Shown here: positions 56,283 to 64,000 of the stretch, in pieces
Layout: every line of letters begins with the position of its first letter
How positions within the stretch are numbered: position 1 is the stretch's first letter
DNA from: Ignavibacteria bacterium
Lineage (GTDB): Bacteria > Bacteroidota > Ignavibacteria > Ignavibacteriales > Ignavibacteriaceae
DNA: 64,000 nucleotides
NCBI GenBank assembly: GCA_017302895.1
Contig: JAFLBV010000002.1
Location: forward strand, 558,001-622,000
Direction: 5' to 3'
Position numbers and translations under genes: made by a program
Notes under the pieces: generated by a model
What the model was told of the DNA's origin: nothing
What the model saw: the letters and a program-made list of their open reading frames with translations, nothing else
Database searches by the model: none

Positions 56283-57809
56283 CTAATTAAGGCTCAGTTT
56301 CTTCTCCAGGGTTTTGTTACCCACACCATGGCAAGCGCTGCACTTCTGGGTTTTGAAGGAGACTTCAATACCACCGGGATGGGTGAATTCGAGTCCGGTC
56401 ATTGATATTTGCGATCCCTTTTGCGGGGTGGTTTGAGCAAGAAGGACATGACAACTGTTGCAGTCGTTTGTTAGAACTTTCCCGTCGTCGGTGACATGTT
56501 TTCCGTCGTGGCAGCGGAAGCATCCATCGTAGTTCATGTGCCCGAGGTTGTTCGGATAATGTCTCCAGCTCACCCTCATTTCGGGGAAATAATTGCGGGA
56601 ATAGATTTTTTGCACTTCTTTAATCGCTGTGGCTATTTGTTTTCCGTTTTTCTTTGCGATATCAGGATAGTTGTTTTTATAGAAGTTCGTTATTGTGGAC
56701 GCAATTTTTGACTGTGCCTCGTCCTTTGTCTGGTAGGTGGCATCAAGTGCCTGAGTGGTTACACTTTTGATGTATGGAAGTGTAGAGTCAATCACACCTC
56801 GGGACATCGAGATATTGATAATGCGGCTTGGCTCGTTATAGATGTGTGCCGGTCTGTTGTGGCAGTCGATACAATCCATTTTCCTTATTTCTTCACTTCC
56901 TTCCGTTGCTTTTTTGGACTTACCTCTCACCTTGTAAATCGTTTCCTTGCCCGTTTCTTTGTTTACGGCTTTTACCCAGTCAATTGTCTGACGGGTATGA
57001 TCTGTAGCCGTGTAGTAAATGTCATTGGCTATGTTCATGTGCCAGTGGATACCGTTTCTGTTGCCAAGTTCGGTGTTTCCCCCACCCACTCTCATAAGGA
57101 GTGTAAGCGAAGATTTTGTGTTTTTTTCGTCTGACAGATAGTAGTCGAGATCAACTTTCTTTTCGCTGAAGAAGTGTTTGGGCCAGTGGCACTGTTCACA
57201 TGTTTCCTGAGCTGGACGCAGATTCTCGATCGGTGTCGGAATCGGTCGCGAGTATTTGTTGAAAGTAACCGAATAAAGCTGATATGAACCCGATATTTTG
57301 GCTCTTACAAACCAGCCGGCTCCCTCGCCTATATGACACTTTACGCAACCCACTTTGGAGTGTGGCGAATTTTTGTATGCGGTATATTCCGGTTCCATTA
57401 CTGTGTGACAGACTGTACCGCAAAATTCATCAGAGTCGGTGTATTCATACGCCTTAAAACTTCCAAAAGCAGAGAATAGAAGAAGGAAAATGGTACCAAC
57501 CGAGAAGAATATGGTGGCAGCAAGGTGCTTCGGATCATTAAGATCAATTTTCGGGAATTTCCTCGCTTTGAAATCGATTTGTTTTGACCTTTTGTGTTCT
57601 CTGTACCATCCGTAAGCGATGATAATCAGTCCCGTTATAAGAAAAACAGGCAAAATCACGAAAGCGATGATGCCCATGTAGGGCTTGTGAACTTCGCTGA
57701 ATGACTCAATAATCATGAGGAAGATTATCAATCCAAAGCTTATCCCTGCGAGAACTGCCCCGCCGATTGAGATTGGATTGTAAACGGAAGTTGGAAATAT
57801 CTTTTTCAT
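56283..57809 (-). CDS. NapC/NirT-like multihaem cytochrome c (about 7 haems)
   Basis: 508 residues. Three N-terminal transmembrane helices (about 15-38, 46-68, 86-108) anchor it. The first haem site is CGTVCHTVM, a C-x3-CH motif with a downstream Met as in NrfH/NapC distal ligation; six normal CxxCH sites follow (CVKCH, CEQCH, CIDCH, CFRCH, CNSCH, CSACH). NapC-type proteins oxidise menaquinol and pass electrons to periplasmic or outer cytochromes. It lies 17 bp after the 13-haem gene on the same strand. Confidence 0.85.
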   Translation of the reverse strand: MKKIFPTSVYNPISIGGAVLAGISFGLIIFLMIIESFSEVHKPYMGIIAFVILPVFLITGLIIIAYGWYREHKRSKQIDFKARKFPKIDLNDPKHLAATIFFSVGTIFLLLFSAFGSFKAYEYTDSDEFCGTVCHTVMEPEYTAYKNSPHSKVGCVKCHIGEGAGWFVRAKISGSYQLYSVTFNKYSRPIPTPIENLRPAQETCEQCHWPKHFFSEKKVDLDYYLSDEKNTKSSLTLLMRVGGGNTELGNRNGIHWHMNIANDIYYTATDHTRQTIDWVKAVNKETGKETIYKVRGKSKKATEGSEEIRKMDCIDCHNRPAHIYNEPSRIINISMSRGVIDSTLPYIKSVTTQALDATYQTKDEAQSKIASTITNFYKNNYPDIAKKNGKQIATAIKEVQKIYSRNYFPEMRVSWRHYPNNLGHMNYDGCFRCHDGKHVTDDGKVLTNDCNSCHVLLAQTTPQKGSQISMTGLEFTHPGGIEVSFKTQKCSACHGVGNKTLEKKLSLN

Positions 57810-57826
57810 CTTGGCTCTTTCAAAAT

Positions 57827-59251
57827 TTATTTATCGTTCCGTGAAGTATCTGATTTCTTTTTTCTGCGAATGTAGAGGAAACCGATGATCAATCCGATTC
57901 CAACTACAATAAAAGCAACAAGAAGAAATGTACTGCCTCCGGTGGAAGTGGATGGCTCCTCTTTTTTCTCAACCGGTTTCACAGGTTTATCCGCAACTTT
58001 GTGAATTGTACCCGAGACAAAATCAGTTTCTGCTCCAGGATGACACTTACCGCAGGTAGCCTGCAGATTTTTCTTGTTTACGGCAGAACCTGCATCCTTT
58101 GAATTGATGATCTTGTGTGGTCCGTGACAACTTGCACAGTTCGATACGGTCACCTTGTTGTCTTTTACTTCGATACCGTGATAGTTATTCTTCGAAACTT
58201 TGGTTTTGTTGTTCGAGAGGGCATAATCAGGCGAAATTTCGACAGGTTGATGGCAACCTGCACAGATTTTCTCAGTCTTCACTTCGGCGGTTTCATGTTC
58301 ATTGTGACATGAGGAACAAACGGGAGCATCCTTCACTTTTTTAGTAAAAGCATCATAATGGATGCTTGCTGAATAATCAGCCTTAATATCTTTGTGGCAG
58401 CCTCCACAGGTATTTGGTATGTTACCGGCATACACATTTGATGCCTGATCTTCTTTGTTCTTTATTTTATGACTGCCATGACAATCGACACAGGAAGCAG
58501 CTTCCCCGTTACCGCCTTTTATCAGGCGTGAGTGGGTGCTTGAATCAGCGTTTGAGATAAACTTTTTATTGAAAGCAAATCTTGAAGTGACGGCAGTTAT
58601 ATTGTTATGACATGAGAGGCACAGGTTCTGCTGAGCAGATTTGAGTCTTACTTTATCTGTACCGTAGCTTCCCGTCGTTATCTGTTCTTTGTGGCAGGTA
58701 ATACATCCCGGCTTTTCATTGGCACCATTTCCATAGCCGTGGGCGCTGTAATAGAAATCCCCGTTTTGAACAGTATGGCACTTGGCGCAAACTGCTATCG
58801 AATTGGTTCTTCCGATATTTTTGAAAGGTTTTGCATCATGGGTCCCGTGACACAATCTGCAGCTTACATCTTTTCCTTCCGCCAGTGGTTTTGCATAAAA
58901 CATCTGAGGGTGGAAGAGGTGTCTTATTTTTGCATCCTTGTGGCAGGTCATACAATCGATAGGCTGGATGTTCTCCTTGTGAGGCATTTCCTCTGGATTA
59001 AATCCCGCGTGACACGAAACGCATTCAAGCTTTTTATGAGGTGAGGCAGCTAAAATCTTCTCATCAACGAACAGTGATCTCTGTTTCCCGTTTCGCTCCA
59101 TCGTCAGTGTGTTGTCTGAATGACAGGCAAGACAGTCATCATTTGATGAAGTGGAAAACTTTCCTTTGTTGTCGGCAATCAGATTGATCTGAAAAAAGAG
59201 TATGATCAGGAAAAACGATGCAGACAAGTAAAGATGTTTGAAGTTTGTCAT
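57827..59251 (-). CDS. Multihaem cytochrome c (13 CxxCH) with C-terminal membrane anchor
   Basis: 474 residues. Signal peptide about 1-27, then 13 CxxCH motifs spaced through residues 40-405 (CLACH first, CGKCH last), and a C-terminal TM helix (about 440-462) followed by a basic tail. The beginning (SNDDCLACHSD, RNGKQRSLFVDE) is clearly homologous to the 19-haem protein at 61026. Periplasmic electron carrier anchored to the inner membrane, probably fed by the NapC-like protein encoded next. First gene of the operon. Confidence 0.88.
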   Translation of the reverse strand: MTNFKHLYLSASFFLIILFFQINLIADNKGKFSTSSNDDCLACHSDNTLTMERNGKQRSLFVDEKILAASPHKKLECVSCHAGFNPEEMPHKENIQPIDCMTCHKDAKIRHLFHPQMFYAKPLAEGKDVSCRLCHGTHDAKPFKNIGRTNSIAVCAKCHTVQNGDFYYSAHGYGNGANEKPGCITCHKEQITTGSYGTDKVRLKSAQQNLCLSCHNNITAVTSRFAFNKKFISNADSSTHSRLIKGGNGEAASCVDCHGSHKIKNKEDQASNVYAGNIPNTCGGCHKDIKADYSASIHYDAFTKKVKDAPVCSSCHNEHETAEVKTEKICAGCHQPVEISPDYALSNNKTKVSKNNYHGIEVKDNKVTVSNCASCHGPHKIINSKDAGSAVNKKNLQATCGKCHPGAETDFVSGTIHKVADKPVKPVEKKEEPSTSTGGSTFLLVAFIVVGIGLIIGFLYIRRKKKSDTSRNDK

Positions 59252-59474
59252 AGTTGATCTTTAGTTTTATTTAAGAAAACGATTCGATTGTTATCTGCTT
59301 TATGAAATATGAAACAACTTGTTCCGCAATAATTATGCCAAATTAAATCGCCTAAAATTAGATTGTTTTGGCACCTGCGGTTGAATGACATCTCACTTTT
59401 AAGAAAAAAGAAGACTTTAAATTCTTATTTGAAAGAATGACCGGTTTTTCCTTCACTTTCTAAGAGATTAAATA
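59252..59474. other. Divergent region between cytochrome operon and IMPDH-family gene
   Basis: Must hold promoters for both directions. TTAATTTG on the minus strand about 90 bp before the cytochrome start is one base off TANNTTTG. No operator or repeat recognised. Confidence 0.3.
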
Positions 59475-59585
59475 ATGGGAATTTTGGGTAAAGAGGAATT
59501 TTATCTTTTGCAGAAAAGATATTTTATGTATAAATTACGCTCTGAAATCAACAATATCATTAAACGCTTTTCCGGAGCAAACAGA

Positions 59586-60680
59586 ATGCACAAAACCTAT
59601 CTAACATTTGATGACATAAGCATTATCCCGAGAGTAAAATCGACAATCAACAGCAGAAGTGAGGTGGATCTGAGTGTCTCTCCGGTGGCCGGTACACTCT
59701 TGGATGCCCCGATTGTTGCCTCCCCTATGGATACTGTTTGTAACGGAAACATGGCCGCGAAAATGAATCAGTTTGGCCTTGTCGGGCTTATCCACCGGTT
59801 TCAACCCGTCGAGAGTCAGAAAATCGAGCTAAAAAACGCTATCGATTTGGTTATCGACTCGGAACTGAACAGCCGTGACCATATAAATCTGGGGGTTGCA
59901 ACCGGTGTCTCAGGTGACTATCAGGAACGACTGAGAGAGCTTGACTCAATCATGAGAAACTACCGGTTGAAAGAGAGAAAAGCAAAATTTTCGTTCTGGG
60001 TCTGCTTTGATACCGCGAACGGATTCTCCTCTCTCATGGAAAATGCCGTAAAATGGTACAATTCCGCATATTCAGGCTATATAACCGTCGCCGGCAATGT
60101 CGCAAGCAAGGAGGGATACCTCTTTCTCAGTGATCTTGGAATCAATGTTGTTCGAGTGGGAATTGGTGGCGGATCAGCCTGCAGTACTTCGATTGCAACA
60201 GGAATTGGCGGAGGTCTCATCTCGATTCTCGAAGAAATAAGGGGTGTGAAACAGGAACACTGCCTCGTTATGGCTGACGGTGGTATCAGGTATTCAGGTG
60301 ATGTGGTGAAGTCACTCGCTCTCGGTGCAGACCTCTGCATGCTTGGTCGACTTTTCGCAGGATTTGATGAGTCACCCGGAGCAATCATTAAGGCAATTGA
60401 CGGTAAAAAATACAAACTCTTCAGAGGGCTGGCATCAAAATCCGCTTCTGAAATTCTGGGACAGCAGAAAAAAGCTGTGGAAGGAATCGAGACGCTCGTG
60501 GAATATAAAGGAAGTATCGACGAGTTTGTTCAAGAATTTTTATACGGCATCAGATCCGGCTTAAGTTACTGTGACTGCCGCAGTATTGGCGAGTTCAGAA
60601 ATTATGTGGATACTACCGAAGATGTCATTGTGGTTAATTCCCAGAATGCATTTATTGAGAGAGTCCCGAAACTGGTTTAA
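59586..60680 (+). CDS. IMP dehydrogenase/GMP reductase family protein
   Basis: About 364 residues from ATG 59586, which has GGAG seven bases upstream and begins HKTYLTFDDISIIPRV like the family; upstream ATGs at 59475 and 59526 are in frame but add unrelated residues. Beta/alpha barrel with NAD/substrate motif VRVGIGGGSACSTSIATGIGGG, containing the catalytic Cys; MADGGIRYSGDVVKSLALGADLCMLG binds phosphate. There are no CBS domains, so GMP reductase (GMP to IMP) is more likely than IMPDH, but the Cys loop (GSACSTS in place of GSxCTTR) departs from both. Confidence 0.8.
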   Translation: MHKTYLTFDDISIIPRVKSTINSRSEVDLSVSPVAGTLLDAPIVASPMDTVCNGNMAAKMNQFGLVGLIHRFQPVESQKIELKNAIDLVIDSELNSRDHINLGVATGVSGDYQERLRELDSIMRNYRLKERKAKFSFWVCFDTANGFSSLMENAVKWYNSAYSGYITVAGNVASKEGYLFLSDLGINVVRVGIGGGSACSTSIATGIGGGLISILEEIRGVKQEHCLVMADGGIRYSGDVVKSLALGADLCMLGRLFAGFDESPGAIIKAIDGKKYKLFRGLASKSASEILGQQKKAVEGIETLVEYKGSIDEFVQEFLYGIRSGLSYCDCRSIGEFRNYVDTTEDVIVVNSQNAFIERVPKLV

Positions 60681-60712
60681 TCCAATAATGCAGTAATCCA
60701 ATAATGCAGTAA
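60681..60712 (+). repeat. 16-bp direct repeat directly after the stop codon
   Basis: TCCAATAATGCAGTAA occurs twice head-to-tail straight after the TAA. Confidence 0.85.
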
Positions 60713-60776
60713 TACTGCCGGTTAAATGGAAATTGTGGACTTTTTTGTTTTTTCATTTGTGAGAAAAAAAGTGTTG

Positions 60777-60801
60777 AAAATCTAAATAATGAGATTTTTT
60801 T
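60777..60801 (+). terminator. AT-rich terminator of the IMPDH-family gene
   Basis: AAAATCT-AAATAATG-AGATTTT followed by T. Weak stem. The rest of the gap to 61025 is AT-rich with two copies of ATACCGGCTT and presumably the cytochrome promoter; no exact consensus seen. Confidence 0.5.
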
Positions 60802-61025
60802 ACTGTTGAATTATTATACAGTATCTGATGATACCGGCTTATTTTGGATAAAAGATTACCTCGTACCCGTATTATATATTTATACCGGCTTTTAATCGAC
60901 ATTTTTGCACCCCCCTTTCTTTTAAGTTCTCTTCGGTTATTTTTTTTGATCAATTGGAAGACGATGGCACAATTTTTGCTTATTTAATGCAAATTCAATT
61001 AATGCACTTTAATTCCGTTTGAACC

Positions 61026-63686
61026 ATGAAAAAAATATCTCTTTTACTCCTAATAGTTTTCATATCCACAGTTCATATTTATGCACAAAAATCGAATGAT
61101 GACTGCCTTGCCTGTCACAGCGATGAATCGTTGAGCACAACCCGAAACGGGAAGCCGGTATCCCTCTTTGTCGAGGGAGGAAGATACCAGGCATCGGTTC
61201 ACGGTTCAATGGAATGTATGGATTGCCACACAGGTTTTAACGGTGAGGAACTGCCTCACAGAGCAGGCAACAACATCTACAAAGTTGACTGCAGTGGTTG
61301 CCACGATGTAAAGGCATTTAAAAGCAGTATCCATGGGGTAAAGAATGTGGAATGCTGGTCGTGCCACACAAAACACGCCATACTTCCCGCTTCCAACATG
61401 ACTAACGGAAGAGTTGAACTTTGTATGACTTGCCACACCTCGGGTGGTGTAAAACAGTTTACTACCGGCGGACACTTTAAAGCTTACAAAGCCGGAAACA
61501 AAGTAAACTGCGTTACCTGTCATGGTAACAGTTCCCACGAAATTAAAAAGACTGCATTCAATAAATTTACCGAAACTCAACTTTGCAACAAGTGTCACGC
61601 AGTTCATAAAACACAATTTTCTGTTGAGCTGCATGCACAGGCAAACCAGGCAGCATTTCCCCGCTGCACAAGCTGCCACGGCGAACACCTTGCTGCAGTG
61701 AACAGATTTTCACGGAACTCACAGGAATGCATGAATTGTCATATGAATGCATCCATCTTCCACCCGAAAAACAACGAAAAGCTTGTTGATTTTATCAAGA
61801 CCTATCAGACGAGCGTCCATGCACACCTCCAGGCTAATGGTGTTGAAGCTGCATCATGTGGCGATTGCCATGGAAACCACACTGCCGAAGGACTTGATGC
61901 TACAAAAAACAGAGTTAAAAGAGAAAATATTAACGCTATGTGCGGCAGATGCCATCAGGATGCCATGAAAGAATTCAATGCATCTGCGCATGGTCTTGCT
62001 GCTCAGAAATACAAGGATGTTGCTCCAGTTTGCACTGACTGTCACGGTGAACACCAGATTTCAAGCGTAAAAAGTCCCGAGTTTGCGAAGATCAAAATCA
62101 AAGAAATGTGCATGAACTGTCATGTGAAGAATGAAAAAGTTCTGAAACTGACAAAAACAACCAAAAACGATATTCAGCATTACGAAAATTCTGCACACTG
62201 GAAAGCTCTTAAAGCCGGAAATGAAAAAGCTGCTGTGTGTTCTGATTGTCACACGGGACATGCAATGCTTCCGGCAAAGGATCCAAATTCCTCAATTAAC
62301 AAACATAACATTGCAGCTACATGTGGCAAGTCCGGCTGCCATGTAAAACAAAAAATTGATTACAACGCCAGCGTCCATTTCAAATCACTCAAATCAGGTA
62401 AGGACGATTCCCCGGGTTGCGCTGACTGTCATGGTAATCATCAGATTGAGAATACTGACCGATTTCTGAATGAAGGTTTGAAAAGCCAGTTTATCGCTAA
62501 ACTATGTTCTGATTGCCACGCAAGCGTTCAACTGGCAGAAAAATACAGCTTTTCACAGATTAATGCTGACAGTTACTACAAAAGTTATCACGGTCTCGCT
62601 GTAAGAGGCGGATCGAAAACCGCAGCCAACTGTGCAAGCTGCCATCACTATCATGATATCAGACCAAGCTCCGATCCCCTTTCATCGATTAACCGGGCAA
62701 ACCTTTCGAAAACATGCGGTAAATGTCACCCCAACGCGAAGATCGATGATGAGTTCGCCAAAGTACATGTTACCAACACGGAAGAAGAATCTATACTTCT
62801 TTGGATCGTAAAGTCAAGCTATATCCTGATTATTTTCGGAACCATCGGAATAATGTTCATACACAATATTCTTGATCTCTTCCGTAAACTGCAGGAAAAG
62901 AAGAAACACAAACACCAAATCAAGAAGCTCAAAGAAGAAGGCAAATATTATGTAAGGATGACCAAAAACGAGAGAATTCAGCACTTCTTCCTTCTGACAT
63001 CTTTCATTGGTCTCGTAATTTCAGGCTTCGGCCTCGTTTATCCCGATGCTTTCTGGGTAAGAGCAATCAGATATGTCCTCGGTGAATATGCATTTGAAAT
63101 CAGAGGTCTGTCACACAGAATCCTCGGCATAGTCATGATAATTGTCTCTTTCTATCATGTATGGTATCTTTTCTTCCACGAAAATGGTAAAAAACTGTTG
63201 AGAGATTTCCTCCCTGCATGGCATGACTGGGATGATGTGAAAGTAAACTTTAAATATCTCACTTTCAGAAGTGAAGAAAAACCTGCTTTCAGAAGATTCA
63301 GCTATATGGAAAAAGCTGAATACTGGGCCCTCATTTGGGGTACCGTAGTAATGTCGCTTACGGGTTTGCTCCTTATGTTCAACGACTTCTTCCTCGCGAA
63401 AGCACCAAAGATCTGGTTCGATGTTTCGACTTTGATCCATTACTATGAAGCATGGCTCGCCACACTCTCTATCATTGTATGGCATTTTTACTATGTTATC
63501 TTCAGCCCGGAAGTGTATCCGCTGAACACTGCGTTCATTACAGGCAAGATGAGTGAAGAGCTTATGGAAGCTGAGCATCCTCTGGAACTTGCAAGACTAA
63601 AGGCGCTCGAAGAAGAAGAGAAGAAAGCAGCGAAGGAGGAATCAGGAGATGACGGAGAAAACAAAACCGTCCCTGAGGAGAACTAA
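61026..63686 (+). CDS. Fusion of a 19-haem cytochrome c domain with a membrane b-type cytochrome module
   Basis: 886 residues. Signal peptide 1-20. Residues about 27-565 hold 18 CxxCH motifs plus one CGKSGCH (C-x4-CH). A TM helix (about 590-612) leads to a cytoplasmic basic linker, then a cytochrome b561/formate-dehydrogenase-gamma-like module with four helices (about 655-840) and His in LSHRILG, SFYHVWY, LIHYYEAW and IVWHFYY that can bind two b haems. The acidic tail (EEEEKKAAKEESGDDGE) is cytoplasmic. It could pass electrons from menaquinol through b haems into a long periplasmic haem wire in one chain. Related to the 13-haem protein at its N-terminus. Confidence 0.85.
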   Translation: MKKISLLLLIVFISTVHIYAQKSNDDCLACHSDESLSTTRNGKPVSLFVEGGRYQASVHGSMECMDCHTGFNGEELPHRAGNNIYKVDCSGCHDVKAFKSSIHGVKNVECWSCHTKHAILPASNMTNGRVELCMTCHTSGGVKQFTTGGHFKAYKAGNKVNCVTCHGNSSHEIKKTAFNKFTETQLCNKCHAVHKTQFSVELHAQANQAAFPRCTSCHGEHLAAVNRFSRNSQECMNCHMNASIFHPKNNEKLVDFIKTYQTSVHAHLQANGVEAASCGDCHGNHTAEGLDATKNRVKRENINAMCGRCHQDAMKEFNASAHGLAAQKYKDVAPVCTDCHGEHQISSVKSPEFAKIKIKEMCMNCHVKNEKVLKLTKTTKNDIQHYENSAHWKALKAGNEKAAVCSDCHTGHAMLPAKDPNSSINKHNIAATCGKSGCHVKQKIDYNASVHFKSLKSGKDDSPGCADCHGNHQIENTDRFLNEGLKSQFIAKLCSDCHASVQLAEKYSFSQINADSYYKSYHGLAVRGGSKTAANCASCHHYHDIRPSSDPLSSINRANLSKTCGKCHPNAKIDDEFAKVHVTNTEEESILLWIVKSSYILIIFGTIGIMFIHNILDLFRKLQEKKKHKHQIKKLKEEGKYYVRMTKNERIQHFFLLTSFIGLVISGFGLVYPDAFWVRAIRYVLGEYAFEIRGLSHRILGIVMIIVSFYHVWYLFFHENGKKLLRDFLPAWHDWDDVKVNFKYLTFRSEEKPAFRRFSYMEKAEYWALIWGTVVMSLTGLLLMFNDFFLAKAPKIWFDVSTLIHYYEAWLATLSIIVWHFYYVIFSPEVYPLNTAFITGKMSEELMEAEHPLELARLKALEEEEKKAAKEESGDDGENKTVPEEN

Positions 63687-63733
63687 AAAAACAAGTTTGT
63701 ATTGTTGATGAAGAATGATTGAGTTAGATGTTA

Positions 63734-63765
63734 AAGGCTGTCAGAAATGGCAGCCTTTTTTATTT
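63734..63765 (+). terminator. Terminator after the fusion cytochrome gene
   Basis: AAGGCTG/CAGCCTT stem (63734-63740 with 63751-63757) then TTTTTATTTT. Confidence 0.85.
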
Positions 63766-63769
63766 TAAA

Positions 63770-64000
63770 CTATTTAAGCAATACCATTTTACCGGATAAT
63801 ACACTTCCGGCTGCCGAGATTTTATAAAAATAAATTCCGCTTGGAAGATTTGTACCGTCAAAATCAATGCTTTGCTTGCCCGAATCACGCTGAAGATTTT
63901 TTATTGCTCCAACGATTTCACCCGAAGAATTGTAAACAGTGAGCGAAACCTCCGCTGCAAACGGCAATTGAAATGAGATTTTGGTGGATGGATTAAATGG
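63770..64000 (-). CDS. T9SS type A sorting-domain protein, C-terminal end only
   Basis: The frame is open past base 64000. The visible 76 residues begin within PFNPSTKISFQLP and end GKMVLLK, so this is the sorting domain of another T9SS cargo protein whose body lies beyond the window. An apparent start inside the domain (63967) is not real. Confidence 0.88.
   Translation of the reverse strand, partial: PFNPSTKISFQLPFAAEVSLTVYNSSGEIVGAIKNLQRDSGKQSIDFDGTNLPSGIYFYKISAAGSVLSGKMVLLK

Noticed and set aside
60753..60953. 66-codon minus-strand ORF between the IMPDH-family gene and the fusion cytochrome
   Set aside because: Basic, low-complexity composition in an AT-rich spacer; overlaps a probable terminator.

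Overview
The window looks like a chromosome segment of a Bacteroidota/Chlorobi-group bacterium, most likely from the Ignavibacteria lineage. Six complete proteins and one partial protein end in the YPNPFNP-type sorting domain of the type IX secretion system (T9SS). A PorZ-like beta-propeller gene is present. Two promoters fit the Bacteroidota pattern TTG-N20-TANNTTTG. Multiheme cytochromes, Cache/PAS kinases and many TTG/GTG starts fit the same picture. The lineage call is inference from gene content; no rRNA lies in the window.

Layout. 1-1420 is a cysteine unit on the minus strand (cysE, then cysK cut by the window edge), preceded by a previously unannotated 36-residue leader ORF with eight Cys codons around one Leu. 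1582-3348 is a GNAT-like/ACP/ketoacyl-ACP-synthase-III trio. 3365-6420 holds a glycosyltransferase, an MscS channel and a PPK2 kinase. 6707-19177 is a block of four T9SS cargo genes on the minus strand; two belong to a duplicated cassette (large secreted protein plus small membrane protein), and a GxxExxY gene sits between repeats. 19319-24807 carries an M24 peptidase, an S23-type four-helix-bundle gene framed by inverted repeats, a short histidine kinase and a T9SS alpha-amylase. 24966-28429 has a lipoprotein, tRNA-Thr, a MenC-like enzyme and an MFS transporter.

28608-31786 is a two-component system with an extra receiver. 32221-36906 has an M28 peptidase, tRNA-Arg, enolase and a lipoprotein. 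36933-43114 has uvrA, a YigZ-family gene, two unrecognised genes and a DUF4296-like lipoprotein. 43107-48647 is mostly housekeeping: rhomboid, pgk, gap, a Crp/Fnr regulator with a CRP-like operator at its own promoter, a PHP phosphoesterase and ribH. 48661-55414 has the PorZ-like protein, a PepSY-type membrane protein, a DUF4920-like protein, a hybrid sensor kinase lacking its phospho-acceptor histidine, and a lipoprotein. 55439-56282 is a repeat region with a 52-bp tandem array. 56283-63686 encodes three multiheme c-type cytochromes (about 7, 13 and 19 haem sites, the last fused to a membrane b-type module) around an IMPDH/GMP-reductase-family gene. The window ends inside another T9SS cargo gene.

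How it fits together. Glycolysis (gap, pgk, eno), sulfur assimilation, T9SS export of degradative and adhesive proteins, and a quinone-linked multihaem electron-transfer set suggest an anaerobic or facultative polymer degrader. The strongest candidates for undescribed biology are the poly-cysteine leader, the duplicated T9SS-cargo/small-membrane-protein cassette, the c-b fusion cytochrome, and the repeat families that frame the GxxExxY and S23 genes and supply the stop codons of neighbouring genes.
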